The notes: a model not told the origin generated them from the letters alone. A stretch of DNA of 64,000 nt from Tolypeutes matacus (GCA_026826555.1 JAKSZT010000116.1:891816-955815); one strand, 5' to 3'; shown: positions 1 through 11,826, counted from the first letter of the stretch. Numbers and translations are program-made.

Positions 1-65
1 TGTTTGTATGTATTGTGAGAATTTTGATTTTTACCCATAATAAAAAAAAAAAAAAAAAAAAAAAA
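1..65 (+). mobile_element. L1 3' end with poly(A) tail
   Basis: The first 40 bases match the extreme 3' end of the L1 elements at 50845-50880 (reverse strand) and 17635-17670, and a run of about 25 A follows. The tail runs straight into 'cctatgatgatgg', the start of block A, where other units read 'ccagaacctatgatg'. The L1 therefore inserted inside the repeat unit. The rest of the element lies left of the window. Confidence 0.85.
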
Positions 66-1026
66 CCTATGATGATGGTTTTCATTGGGGCTCTGTGAGT
101 TTGGTTTCCCAACAGGACACTCCCTCTCTGGCCTGGAGGGACTTCAGTGAACACGTGTTTCTTTCCAGCTTCTTCAGGTGTTCATCTGCTTTTTCCCATC
201 CAAGCCCTCGTTATCTTCTGGGATTGAAGAGGTCTGCATCATTTTCAACAGTGTTCAAAATGTGTTGAAAATTTTATATTTAATTAGTCTGAGAAATATC
301 TGGCTTCTGCACCCTCTGAGATTTTCTGCAAACATGGCACTATCTCACAACCTTATTTCTATTCTTGTTAGCTCTAGGTCCCAGGGCTTTCTGAGATTCC
401 TGTACTATTCATTAGGGTCACTGACCTAATGTTGCTGATTCTGGTGATGTTATTGCTGTAACCAGTGCTGTAATGTGAATTTTAACATTTCCTTCCTGAC
501 ACCAACAGATTTCATCTTGGCATTGCACTTACTTTAGCTGCCCCAAGATTGGAGAAGATGAATGTAGAATTGGAAGCAGGAGACCTGAGTTCGTGCCTGA
601 GCCCCAGGAGGGATACAGTAAGTGCAGCCTCCTCAGAGGGTCATCACTGAATGCCAAGTGAAGGAAGGAAGGGCAAAAGGAGCAGTAGCAGCAAGCCTCC
701 TCTCTGTGCCCTGGCTCCTCTGCTGCACCAGACCCCAGGTGCCATTCTTTTATCTGTCCCTGCCCACATGGCCAACCTTTGCCTGTGGTAGGTATATCAT
801 ACTGGGTCATCTGTGAGTATAGATGAGTCCCCAACCATATGACTCCACTGCTTGACTCCCTGTGTTGTAGGCCTTGCTGGCCAAGAGCACTTCGCCCTCC
901 ATCTTTCCAGTGTTTGTTGCCACCTAATCTGGGGATATCCACAGTTTACAGGTGAATTCCCTGGGCAGCAGCATCACACTACTATTTGGGAACAAGGCAC
1001 CTCTCCAAGCCTGTGTCCCCAGCTGT
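66..1026 (+). other. Unit 1, block A of tandem 6-kb repeat (non-coding)
   Basis: This block recurs at 15507, 33916, 39841 and 45886, and as a fragment at 62889. Landmarks are 'gatgatggttttcattgggg', 'gattgaagaggtctgcatc' near 222, 'ttcatcttggcattgc' near 510 and 'gccccaagattggagaag' near 540. Short open frames on both strands are not kept in frame between units, and I see no KRAB box or other domain. It is probably intronic or intergenic sequence of a zinc-finger gene cluster. Confidence 0.6.
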
Positions 1027-1685
1027 TTGAATTTGCCAAGCGTTGCCATAGCAAAATATCAGAAATAGGTTGGTTTTATTGGAAATTATAAGGGTTAAAG
1101 CTTACAATTCTGAGGCTGTGAAAATGTCTTAATCAAGGCATCATGAAAAATGCTGTCTTAACATAGGTGTGCTGCTCCTAGACTCCAGCCAAGGCAAAAT
1201 GTTGGGCCTGCCTGTCTCTCTCTGCCTTAACCTCCAAACACAATTTCTCCCTGACCTCAGCAGTGGACCATCAGACACAATTGCTCACATAACTCCCTCT
1301 TCTCTTGCCTGGATGTCTTTGGCTTCAAGCTACTCCATGAGTCCAGGCTCTGGCATCTCCCTCAGCCTCTCAGGGTTTCTGTGTCTCTCCACAGCTCTAG
1401 AAGATCCTGGAACCCTCTCCCACATGGCAGGGTAAACATGGCAGCACTCTTTCTCTGTGTGTTCCTTGTAGGTAAGAATTCATCACAATGATTGTGGTCC
1501 ATTCTGGTGCCTGAAATCTAATAAGAGACCTTAACTAAACTAAAGCAATATAACAAATGTGACGTAATCAAAAGGTCCCTTATCTGAATCTAACCAAAAT
1601 GTCCTATATAAAAAAGATTTACACACACAGCAATGGGTTACTAAGAATATACATTCTGGGGTCCACACAAGACATAAACGAGGGC
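1027..1685 (-). mobile_element. Old MaLR/ERVL-type LTR, antisense
   Basis: The segment starts with 'tttgccaagcgttgcca' and 'gaaataggttggttttatt', and ends near 'ttctggggtccacacaaga'. Read on the other strand it has the layout of a MaLR-type LTR. The same segment sits at the same place in units 2, 4, 5 and 6, so it inserted before the tandem duplications. Assignment to the MaLR/ERVL superfamily is from general resemblance. Confidence 0.5.
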
Positions 1686-2387
1686 ACTTAACCAGGGCAC
1701 AGAGATGAGGAGGGGTCTCCTAAGTCTTGGAGTAATGGGAACTCATGAAGCAGTGGCTGTATTTTGGGTGTGGTCATCATTGAGCAAAATGGGATGCTGA
1801 CCACCATTGTACTGGCCAATGGAATGGGCCCAAGAAGAATTCAATATACTGTGCTTTCTCCACCAAATCTTAGCTCCAAAAAAAGGTTTGTAACTCAGAG
1901 AGCTGGGCTGTTATTTCCATCCTATGAGCAAGAGAACACAGATTTTGGTTGAGGGGTGGATGAGCAGGAAACAGGCTGTAAAACCGAAAGCCCCCAATTT
2001 CTCCTCCAAAGAACTGATGACATTTACAACAGAATGGAGAAATTCCACCCTAAGGTTGTCTCAAAAGCAGTGGAGATCATAGAGGGACAGAGGTTTAATT
2101 CATCTCAGTCCTTCAGGAATAAGTGAAATAATTACTTTTACAGATGAATAAAAACTAATAAATTTTGCTAGCAGCAACTCACTTTAAAAGAAATGTAAAA
2201 GAATATTTTTCAGGCAGAAAGAAAATAATCTCAGAAGATACAAGATTCAGGATGGATTGAAAAACAATATCTGTTAATTAAACTCATATATGTAAATGAC
2301 AACCGAATGGATAAAGTAATAATAATATCAATAAAGTGTTAAAATACACCATAACATAATATATAGCATAAGATGTGTAAATGGATA
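1686..2387 (+). other. Unit 1 connecting stretch
   Basis: Non-coding sequence between the antisense and sense LTRs. It contains 'gagcaaaatggg' (near 1782), 'aagcagtggagatcat' and an AT-rich end. It has counterparts at 18216-18937, 35546-36140, 41466-42183 and 47506-48113. No gene is visible. Confidence 0.5.
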
Positions 2388-2950
2388 CGTAGCAGTTGGT
2401 TATTGTTATGAAATCAAAAAATAGATATTGGATTATGCTTGTAAACTGGTCTGTTAACCTGGGCATGATTAAGTTATGATAAGGGCATTGACTGGGCCAC
2501 AGTCAGTAGGGCGTTGAGTCCCACCCCTTGGTGGCTGGGGTCTCAAACATAAAAACACATGGCAAAGGACAGAGCTAGAGTAGTTTTTGATGTTGGAGTT
2601 CTGATGAGCAAGGACAGAAGGCCCCGGGGGAAAGAGACAAGCCATTCACCTGACCATTCACAGCTGGCCTTGTGGAGAGAGGCAAAGCTTAGAGAGACTC
2701 ATAGTCTACACCTGACCTTGTGGAGGAAACAGAAGAGCTGAGCCCAGAGAGAAGTGCAGCCCTGCGAAGAGAGGAACCCAAGAAGCCTGAACCTTGTCTT
2801 GCTCCAAGATGGGGTAACAGACTTTGGGGAAGGAAGAAATTTATGCTTTATGGTCTGGTAACTTTAGTTTCTACCCCAAATAAATACCCTTTATAAAGTC
2901 CCAGAGATTTCTGGTATTTTGCATTAGCGCACCTTTGGCTGACTAATGTA
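2388..2950 (+). mobile_element. Solo MaLR-type LTR (unit 1)
   Basis: It starts with 'tagcagttgg', corresponding to 'tgtaactgttgg' in the full MaLR element at 21229, and ends in 'ctgactaatgta'. Inside are 'cttgtggaggaaacagaag', 'aacccaagaagcctgaac' and the polyadenylation context 'ccccaaataaatacc'. There is no internal region, so this is a solo LTR. Orthologous copies lie in units 2, 4, 5 and 6. Confidence 0.75.
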
Positions 2951-3257
2951 GGATAAAAAATGTTTTAAAACACATTATTTGACCAGTCAATAATAAATAA
3001 TATGTTCAGATTTTTAAAGGCAAGCTAAAGTGTTATAATTTCCCCAGTAAACTTTAAAGAATATTAAATAGTACATCTCATCCAAATAAATAGAAGAAGA
3101 AAAAATTGAACAAAATAATCAATACAAAACAAAATATTCAGGATTTCCTGGGTTTCCATTTTGGCCTTTGTTCTGGGGCCATCTTACTCATGCATCTTTG
3201 GAAGCTGTACCTTTCTTATCCTTCAGAAGCCTGAAGGTTCCAAGGTTGATTTATGTG
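2951..3257 (+). other. Unit 1, start of block B, broken at L1
   Basis: It matches the sequence that follows the solo LTR in other units ('attcaggatttcctgggtt' near 3135, 'ggttgatttatg' at 3245). At about 3258 it switches to L1 3'UTR sequence. The rest of block B and the zinc-finger exon of this unit are missing. Confidence 0.65.
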
Positions 3258-4635
3258 CCCTTAGGCACCCCATAACAACGCTTAGCACCCCGTGACAGTA
3301 GGCTAAGTTTCAATTACAAGAGCAAAGACTCATAAGGCTAGTCATCAATAACAAGAACTCATCAGTGGGGCATCCTCTTTTGACAGACACTGTCCCTGCA
3401 CTCAGAGGACTTTTGCTGCTCCCTTGGAGAATGTGGCAGAAATCTCCAGTATGGGAATTCATATTCCCTCATTTATTGAGTGATTGTCCACCCACAGTGA
3501 ACATGCCCCATCTTTTGATCATTTGAAGAATTTTATATATCTTTCATGTATATACAGATGAACTTACTCCCATGAATCCCCCCTCCCAGACACCCCCCAC
3601 CAATAATCCTCTGTAGCCCCCATTGTAACCCTTCTGTGGTCTAAATCTTCCCCAAACATGTAGCCCATATAATAACCATATACAGTTAAAAGGAAAAAGA
3701 AACACAAATTATAAGTTCAAATAAAAGAGAACAAGGAAACTCAGAAAAAAATAAAGAAACAAAGAAACAAAAAGAAAAACAAAATATAATTAGTGGATTG
3801 GGACATCCAAAAAAATGAAAAAAAAACAAATTCTTTTTTTAAACAAAAATTATTCTTTTTTCCTTTTATCACTGTATTATTGGATGTCCAGTGTACCATG
3901 ACACCTACCCCCACTCATTCCCCAGTTTATCCTAAATTTTCATTTAATTTTCAAAGAAGTTTTAGGTCACAGCAAAGTCACACACGGAATACTAGAGACC
4001 CCCACATACCCAACCTCCCTACCTCTTCCCCACCCCATATTTAAACCTTTTCTTTATGGATGTTAGCATTGTTATAACTGTTATATAGATAGTAAAATAT
4101 AGCGATTAAACATTGTTAGTGGTTTACAGTATAGTTTACAATTTAGAGGGTACAGTTTAATATTTTTTTATGATATTTACCATGTCCTGTGTCCATTACT
4201 GTAAGGTAATGAAAAACCTTTCCCATGACTACTAAATACCCCATTTGATCTTAACTGTACCTTCCTCCCCATCCCCCTGGAGCATATGACACTCCCCTGT
4301 CTTGACTCATGGAATGACAAGATTCATAGTTACATGCCCTGGGTATTCCAATCTGCCCTACCTAATCTACCCACCTGTGATCCGTGCACCACCAAGCCCA
4401 GTAATGTCACTACCCATCTGTCCTATCCTTCAATATGAAACTATAATCTATCCCTTTACCATAGATTATGTCCATATGCGTGATGACTCACAGCCTACTC
4501 TTCTCTTTCTCTCCATTGTTAACCTATGTTTCAGAAAATGGTTCTCAGAGACTGCTCACTTTCCTCAGTTCAAATCAGTGATGTCATGTACTGTTCATTG
4601 TTCAATGCCTGGCTTGATTCACTAAACATAAGGTC
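3258..4635 (-). mobile_element. L1 3'-UTR segment, left part of split L1
   Basis: Collinear with 52168-53598, part of the 3'UTR of the large L1 in this window, on the same strand. Shared landmarks are 'cccttaggcacccc', 'gacagacactgtccctgcac' and 'accatgtcctgtgtccat'. The L1 3' terminal 1.4 kb and its poly(A) are absent at the left edge, where L1 meets block B. At the right edge the sequence changes abruptly into ERV-1 LTR. The other part of this L1 is at 11827-14654. Confidence 0.8.
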
Positions 4636-4751
4636 TGCTTTGTAGTATAAAAAGCAGCTTCAGCCTAAATAAACTTGCCTGCATTCCACATGGAGTGAGG
4701 TCAACTGATCCCAGTCTTTCTTTGATCATTCTCAGCACCGTGTACCTCAGA
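4636..4751 (+). repeat. ERV-1 5' LTR, truncated (3' part only)
   Basis: It matches 11697-11810 of the 3' LTR from 'gctttgta/ggtataaaaag' onward, so roughly the first 255 bp (most of U3) are missing. The L1 on its left is also missing about 510 bp relative to the large L1. One deletion across the L1-LTR junction explains both losses. Confidence 0.8.
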
Positions 4752-4769
4752 TGGCTGCCAACATGTGGT
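4752..4769 (+). promoter_or_regulatory. ERV-1 primer-binding site, tRNA-Lys type
   Basis: 'tggctgccaacatgtggt' directly follows the LTR. It resembles the tRNA-Lys1,2 primer site used by many class II retroviruses, with a few changes; two fall at CpG positions, as expected from methylation decay. The corresponding site in ERV-2 is at 31229-31246. Confidence 0.75.
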
Positions 4770-4873
4770 ATGACTAGTGTTTTCTCTGAATCAGTGCGGT
4801 GGAAACAAGGACTGCTGGGTCAGACAGTCCTTGTATTCTGTTGGTGAGTCAAATAATCTTGATCATCAGGGTA

Positions 4874-6595
4874 ATGGGTAATCAGTCAACTGGGTTAGAG
4901 GAATATTCCCAAGTTTTTAAGACCCTATTAAAGAATACATGGGTAACTGGATTGACCCTAGAGTTACTAAAACTCTTTTCTCTTATACAGAAACCTTGTT
5001 ATGTATGATCTTTGTTTAGTCTTATTTCTGTTGCTCTTGAACCATTACAGTCAGATGAAAATGAAGATATTAAAATGGATACTGCTATTGCTAGCACTAT
5101 AGTAGAACATGCTAATGATGATAATAATGAAAATATATATGAAAAGTTAATGAACCAGAAAAACAGATTAACTGATGTCTAATAAAAAGGAAAAAAAGAA
5201 AAAGGGAGTTTATGAAATTTCCAGTGCTCGTTAAGTCATCAGCTCCAAAAGATGACTTATTGCCTTTTGAACCAGTGTATATGCCTCCTAAGGAATTTTT
5301 TTTTACAACATTTGGTGACCCTCCAACAGTTTCTGTTTTTGTGCCAGCACTATCCTCTTCAATTATGAAAAGTATAACATAGGGAAGTAGAGAAAGAAAT
5401 TTGGATTCTATGGAAATATTTTTTATTTTTCCAGTAACACTAAATCAAATTCCAGGAGATGTTAACAACCCCAAGGGGGTGTACAATATGAGCATGCTCC
5501 TATTTCTTCTAACAATATCAAAGAATTAAAACAAGCATGCACTCAATACGGTGTAAATTCTCCTTATACTCAAGAATTGGTGCAAGGAATGGCATGAGCA
5601 AACAGATTAATACCCTGGGACTGAGATTTGTTAGCTTATGCTGTACTTAATTCAGCAGAATTTTTACAATTTAAAACTTCGTGGGCTGATGAAGTTAATA
5701 TTGTAGCACAATGAAATCAACAGCAAAATCCACCAGTGCCTATTACTGCTGAAGAAATATTAGGAACAGGTCAGTGGGTTGGGGTTTCTCACCAAGTTCA
5801 ATATGATGATATTGCCATTGTACAAGTGTGATTGTGTTACCTACCTCACTGGTGACAAATCTCCACCCCTGGACAGGCTGTACAATCATTTTCAAAAATT
5901 GTTGAAGGAAATACTGAACCATATGCTGAATTTGTAGCAAGGCTGGCAGATGTAGTCAACAAGACAGTAACTCAATCTGATCTTAAAGAAATGCTTATTC
6001 TAATGTTGGCTTTTGATAATGCTAACAGTGAGTGTAAAAAGGCTTTATGCCCAATTAAGGCAAATGGAAGAACTTCACAGGATTATATAAAAATATGCCA
6101 AACAGTGGGCCTAATACCTATAATATGAACCTTCTTGCAGCTGCTCTAAATGGACATAGTCCCATGATTACTAATTTAAATTGCTTTAAATGTGGGAAAC
6201 CAGGTGATATGAAAAAAGATTGCCAAGCCAAAACTAGTGTAAGAGCTCCATATAGCGGCAATAATAAATCAATACCAAGTCATGTGTGCCTGAAATGCCA
6301 AAAAGGGTTACACTGGGTCAAGGAATGCCATTCTAAATATCATAAAAATGGTAATCTCATTAATAAGTCAGGAAAATTCCAGGCAGGCCTTGTTCAAGGT
6401 CCTCAGACAAACAATATGTTGACTTTTCCAAGCCTTGCTCAAATTTACCTAGTCAACAACAGAGCAGTTCACTCCAGCATGTAACAGAAATTAAGGCAGT
6501 TACCAAAAGCAGTACAGCTGTCAATTCTTCCTCAGCTGAAACTAAATTTATTACTCCTTCACTGAGTATACCCAAAATTAAGAACAGCAATTAAA
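4874..6595 (+). pseudogene. gag: ERV-1 gag remnant
   Basis: The ATG at 4874 opens a frame starting M-G-N-Q, with a glycine at position 2 as expected for a myristoylated matrix protein. This start is conserved in ERV-2 at 31124. Stops and frameshifts follow, the first at about 5006. The capsid end and nucleocapsid are readable at 6095-6484, with two zinc-knuckle boxes. The first has lost its histidine ('CFKCGKPGDMKKDC', D at the H position); the second, 'CLKCQKGLHWVKEC', keeps the C-X2-C-X4-H-X4-C pattern. In a live virus this protein would form the particle and bind the RNA genome. Here it is a fossil. Confidence 0.8.
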
Positions 6596-6599
6596 AGGC

Positions 6600-9340
6600 C
6601 TACTACAGTAATCTGAACTTTGAGCCTAAGTATACTCCTAAAGAGTAGTAATCCAAAATATTCTTGTTAAATATCTGTAAAAACAGTTTAATTTGAACCT
6701 AACTCTATTTAGGCTGTTTAAGTGGTCCTGGCTGATTGCTGATTACAAACAAAAGTGTTTTGAAGAAAAAGCTTATATATTAAAGGTAACATGGATTCCA
6801 GAAAAAAATCTTAAAAACAATAAAATCAAAGATGTGAAATGATGGAGGGCTTGAAGACAGCCATACCAAGGAGTGAAAATTATGGGTCAAAATTGTAAAC
6901 TTTATGTTTCTGTTAGTGTGTCATAATTCTTTTTGTATTTGTTTGTTCAGTGTCAGAGTATATTTTGATAACTCTGGATGGTAATATTAAATTGATAAAT
7001 GAAGATTATTATGAGAGCTCTATTCAAATGGCCAAAAATTAAATAAGTGCTTCTATTAATAAATAAATATGGATATTAGTTTAAAATAATAAAAACAGTT
7101 ATACTCAAATTAAATCATTATTCTAACAAGTTTGTTTAATGTTGATTGTAATTATATGTTGTCAGAAGTTTGCTTGGAAGTAGTTTCCAAAATCATTGTG
7201 GTAACTTAATTATAGAAGGTATATAGAAGGTGCTTTTATTATTAAAGTAAAGAAAGACATTTTATCCTAAGATAAAAACACTAATTATTAAAACAATGTA
7301 AAATGTGGGACAAAACCTGAATAAATATAAAAGTGCAAAAGGCTTGTGAAAAAGGAATTTTTATGGTCAAAGCTAAGTAAAATTTAAGTAGCCTATCTAT
7401 AAAAAATTAAAAGCTTTAATGTCAAACAATGTAATAATATAAAGTTAAAGTTTTATTCTTTCTCAGTTTCTCAAGTCAGTAGTCTGTTTTAGTAAAAGTT
7501 TACAAAGTTTTTCTCCTCAAAACTCAGTATGCAATAAAGAAAGTCTTTTTTATCAAAATAGCTTCCCGTACTTTAACCTTATCATTTCCATGAAGAAATA
7601 GGTCTTATAACTTTTGAAAAGAACACAATGTTTGAACCTGCTTTCTCGAAGTCAAATCCTGAAACATAGTTTTTATTTCAAACTGTCACAAATAACTTGG
7701 TCTTTTACCTAAAAAAAAAGTAAAATACTAAAAATAGTTAAGTTCATGTGAAATAAGTTGAATGAAGTATTTACAACTGTTGTATAATTAAAAGAAATTT
7801 TCTAATTTATAACAATTAACGTTATATGAACACAAAATTCATATGAAAACTTTAAAAGTGTACAAAATTCCTGAAAATATAATAATGTTTCAATATAGTA
7901 GTAAATAAAATATAATGTGATTAATCATAACTTTTAGTTATAACTACAAGAAGAAAGCAGCCATTAAGGCTGCTGGGGTAGTGCATAACATTAAATTAGA
8001 GTAAAATAAAATAACACCACTGCAGCATTCAATGGTCCCAAATATTGCTAGTTTGCTGCAAAAAATTAGTATCCAGTTATGTCACTATTACTTTGTTTTA
8101 AACTTGTTTAAGTTTTCTTTAATATTTTCTTAAACAACTCAAGCAGCCCACATTCCCCTTCCTGTAAAATAGGCAGCAATAAATCAAGTTTGTATCCAAC
8201 ATTGTAAGCAACAGCCCCATTATAACCCTAATTATAATGGTAACAATAAAACCAATGCAGGCATTAAAATTACAAGTTAATGTATTACCCCAAAGCCCAA
8301 ATAGGAAATACTAATTTGTTTTTACCTATGCCTCAAACTTTACAAAAAAAAATTAGAGGTCATTGTAATCAGGCTGCTAAGAATCTTAAATGCTTAAGAA
8401 ATAAAAGTTTATTCATTGGATGTCTGTTGATGTATAATCTATTATAGTTATGAATTATGTATATTATACTTAAATACTAATCAAAACTTTAACACAATAC
8501 ATTGTGTATATAAATAATTTAATAACTTCTATGTTACACATAAAGGTATTTTATTAAGTATATATATAAATCTTTTGTTTTAAATTTGAACAGTCCTGAA
8601 ACTAAATATCTTTTTCCAAAAAAAATGTTTAATAAATATTGTTCAAGACTAAAAGTAAAACTTCATGCAGAAAACTTTGTTAATCAACAAAGTTAGTTAA
8701 CACTTTTCACATTTCTGGAAAAATACTGGAACTAAAAATAGTAAGCACATCAAGGATGTTTTGTAACAAACTAAAAAAAAGTGCATTTCAACAGGTGTTG
8801 TATTCCTCCCTTGGGGAGCTGACCACTCTAAAAGGGTTTGATGCATAAACCTTAAAATGTACTGCTGAGGGAATGTTGTGTTCCTTCCTGAGGAGGCTGA
8901 CCCCTTCCTCTGGAATTAGGAAATTACTCACAAGTTGGCATCTATGTTATCAAATTCATTAATCCTAAATACAGCCAACCAAACTCTAGTATCAGTTGCT
9001 ACTTCAACACTTCCCAGCTAAAAGCTAAATATTGGTAATTATATATATATAACTGCTCTATTTATCTGTCATTCTGTAACTTTGTTCTATATTAACTTAA
9101 TCTTTTAATTAGTTGTGTTATTTGTTTCTCACCCTAACTGTCAATATAAGCTTATTAAACTAAGTATATATTAACATTTATCTTGTATCTATCCAGGACT
9201 CTAGCCAAAAATAAGCCAAATATATCAGTATGTCCCCTAATTTAATAAGCCTGTGAATGGGTGTATACTTATAAAAAATTAACAGTTAAACCTCTATTTA
9301 TAAAGGCTACAAAAATAAAAAAGGGGGAAATGGTGACGTA
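6600..9340 (+). other. ERV-1 AT-rich stretch in place of pro-pol
   Basis: About 2.7 kb of AT-rich, stop-dense sequence lies between gag and the integrase tail. I found no protease, reverse-transcriptase or RNase H motif in any frame. Part of it (about 7550-9340) is clearly shared with ERV-2 (27306-29100), for example 'caaataggaaatactaatt' near 8299 and its complement near 28350. The replacement therefore predates both insertions. Its origin is unknown. Confidence 0.65.
8796..8902 (+). repeat. Pair of hairpin-like direct repeats in ERV-1
   Basis: Two related blocks about 78 bp apart ('ttcctcccttggggagctga' near 8802 and 'ttccttcctgaggaggctga' near 8881) each contain a small inverted repeat. 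The pair is retained in ERV-2 at about 27735-27850 on the other strand. Confidence 0.5.
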
Positions 9341-9698
9341 CGAGAACAATTATATCAAGCATTATTTACAATAAATTTTAAGCCAAAGGTCAGAATCATA
9401 TATATCAGCAACAAAGCATTTCTTGCAAAAATCAGGAATTAATACAAAAACAAATATTGGACAACTAGTTTATTGAAAGTTTATATTAAAAAAAAAATTA
9501 AAAATAAAAATAAATAAAAAAATAAAAAGTTTATATAAAAATAATAATGAATGGGATAAGGCAGAAGTTAAGTTAGGATATAGGGTGAAGATTTTGCTCT
9601 TATCATTACAGATAAAGGAGAACAGCTTTGGGTCCTGTCCAGATGTCTGAAACCTAGACATAAAAAAGCTGAAGAAGCTGACACAAAAAGCAGAAAAG
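9341..9698 (+). pseudogene. pol: ERV-1 pol remnant: integrase C-terminal tail
   Basis: The frame around 9348-9440 and again 9610-9700 reads as the end of a class II integrase: first a piece with 'LYQALFTINF', then a piece with 'GEQLWVLSRCLKP'. Between them is an A-rich insertion or expansion (9485-9535) with stops. Protease, reverse transcriptase, RNase H and the integrase core are absent upstream. The tail leads into env at 9699, the usual pol-env arrangement. ERV-2 has the same tail at about 27005-27305. Confidence 0.6.
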
Positions 9699-11330
9699 AT
9701 GGTAACTTCTAAAAGTCAGAATGTCACTCTAACACAGTTATTCCTTGCTATGCTTACCTTGACAACCACAGCACTAAGTAATGCACTTTCACATAATTAT
9801 ACATATTGGGCTTATATTACTAATTCACCTCTTTTAGAATTTTTGGCTTCTGGGGACAATTCCTACCCTGTTTATATTAATCAGTCTTTTCATTTTCCTG
9901 GGCCTGTTGATTCTTGCCTTCCTCTAAAATCTGAGGAGGAAGGGAAATTTATTGAAAGTTTAACCTTGCCTTTTCTTGAATGACATAACTGCATAGAATT
10001 CATGGATCCATATATACACCCCCAAAATCAAAGTACAAAATGATAAATGGCATACATACCATGTTTAATCTGAGGTTGTGATCTTTAATAATTCCTATAG
10101 TGTTGTAAAGAATCGGGCCCTTATAGGGATACTGAAACCTAATGTAAACACAACCATAAGTTAAAAAATTAATAATTCAACAAAAACAACTATTGAAAGC
10201 TATCATTATTTTTAGAATTTTGGGGATGTCATAAGTATAAATACATCACTAGATTGGACACATCAGGGAAGATTTATCCCACAACTATGGGACAACTAAA
10301 CTTAACAAAACTAAAAATTATTTGTGGAAATTATTTTTGGGAACTAGTCCAATTTTTGAGTGGCAAGAGAGTAAAACTAATATTACCAGTTTAAAAAGAA
10401 AATCCACTTAATTTCTTAAAGTATGTGTATAGGATCCCATTGTTTTTAAAGTAGGAACAGTGACCTTGATCAAACATGGTTTTTCTGCAGCAATCGCTCC
10501 CTTTACACTTGTGTATCAGAATCTGTTTTACAGGAGAGTTCTACTGCAGTTCAAATAGGATGATGGCATCATGGAATATGGCTTCTAGTTCACATAAATC
10601 ACTTCTGGCCATCTTCCCCTGAGAGTCAAATCCTTTGGCACTTTCTAAATCATTATTTGAATAGAACCAAGTGTTTAATTGGATTAATTGTAACTGCTTT
10701 ATTAGGGCTTATAGGTATTATTACAGCTGCTGCTGTGGAAGGAAGTGCCCTACACGAGAATGTCCAAAAACAAAAATATGTTAAAAATTGGCATCATAAT
10801 GCTAGTGATTTATGGCATAGTCAGGCATATATAGATGAGCAAATTAATAATAGGCTCAATGACTTAGAGATAGCTGTTACACAAATGGGAGATAAAATAT
10901 ATTATCTAAATTTAAAACAAGGTTTGAAGTGTGATTGGAATAAAAGTGCTTTTTATATCACTCCTCTCTCATACAATGATTCCCACTATGAATGAGAAAA
11001 ACATTAAACATCATTTAATAGGTCATCACACAAATTTATCTATAGAAATTACAGATTTGCAAAAAAGAATTCTGAGCATGGCTCAGAATCAACTTACAAC
11101 ACATCCAGGTAGTTAATTTTGGCAATCAGTGAGAGAACAATTGCATAAAATAAACACCTTACATTGGTGGAAATCAACCTCTATACTTGGTAAATTCGGT
11201 GTAGTGATCATTGGTGCTCTGCTATTCTTAACTGTATTAGCAGGCATTCACAAATCCCTGCTGTCCCACATTAATAGGGCTGAAAATACAAGCCACGTCA
11301 ATCACTTGATTCTGCTTAAAACCCTAAACT
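9699..11330 (+). pseudogene. env: ERV-1 env remnant (surface and transmembrane parts)
   Basis: Three readable pieces. 9699-9983 has a hydrophobic leader-like start and several N-glycosylation sites (for example N-Y-T), matching the N-terminal surface subunit. 10657-10995 begins with a hydrophobic, fusion-peptide-like stretch and continues into a heptad-like ectodomain with further N-X-S/T sites. 11129-11330 has a Trp-rich pre-membrane segment followed by a membrane anchor ('GALLFLTVLAGI'). The stretch 9984-10656 is out of frame, and the total is shorter than usual for class II env, so part of the surface subunit is lost. ERV-2 carries the same three pieces, so the shortening may be ancestral. 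Confidence 0.75.
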
Positions 11331-11421
11331 CTCAAGACACCTCTCCATGGAGCTTGGCTGGTGGCCAGTGTCAGGTAAGCACTTCAGAGAAAGGCAACCT
11401 CAGACATGCACAGTCACCCTG

Positions 11422-11442
11422 GACAAAAAAAAAAGGGTGAAT
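11422..11442 (+). promoter_or_regulatory. ERV-1 polypurine tract
   Basis: A purine run (about ten A, then 'agggtgaat') directly abuts the TG that opens the 3' LTR. This is the expected plus-strand primer site. The counterpart in ERV-2 is at 25275-25299. Confidence 0.7.
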
Positions 11443-11826
11443 TGTTGGAAAAGATGCTGATAGCCAGAGCATAAAGGGTGAAGCATTTTAAAAGCATGCT
11501 TCCTGGCAGAGAAACATTAATAAATGTCTCCAAGGACACTGCATACTGCAGACATCAGTGGGAGGAGGCAGAGTGGAATGAACACACTACTAATATGTTA
11601 TTGTCTGAATTCTCAAGATGGTCTGGGAACACAGAAACAGGCAGCACTGTCACATACCAAGCTGGGGAACTAGTGAAGGATGCCCTAATTTTGTTATCAG
11701 CTTTGTGGTATAAAAAGCAGCTTCAGCCTAAATAAACTTGCCTGCATTCCACATGGAGTGAGGTCCCCTGATTCCAAATTTTCTTTGGATCATTCCTGGC
11801 ACCATCTACCTCCACGTTGAATTAAA
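11443..11826 (+). repeat. ERV-1 3' LTR
   Basis: It starts 'tgttggaaaagatgctga' and ends near 'cacgttgaatta', where the ERV-2 LTRs end in 'ttgaattaca'. A TATA box (tataaaa, 11709-11715) lies just upstream of AATAAA (11731-11736). The polyadenylation signal therefore sits at or before the start site and R must be very short, as in MMTV-like LTRs. L1 sequence resumes immediately after. Confidence 0.85.

Larger units (their letters stand above)
4636..11826 (+). mobile_element. ERV-1: defective betaretrovirus-like provirus
   Basis: A provirus nested in an old L1. In order it holds a truncated 5' LTR, a lysine-type primer-binding site, a gag remnant with zinc knuckles, an AT-rich stretch where pro-pol should be, an integrase tail, an env remnant, a polypurine tract and a full 3' LTR. 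ERV-2 at 24887-31639 is a relative with the same layout. The lysine-type primer site, gag form and transmembrane-env form point to the class II (HML/MMTV-like) group. Every reading frame is interrupted, so it cannot encode working proteins. The subfamily name is not assigned. Confidence 0.85.

Noticed and set aside
178..1435. Several short + and - strand frames in block A of unit 1 as host genes
   Set aside because: None is retained in frame across the other A blocks, and no domain or splice-consistent exon series was recognised.
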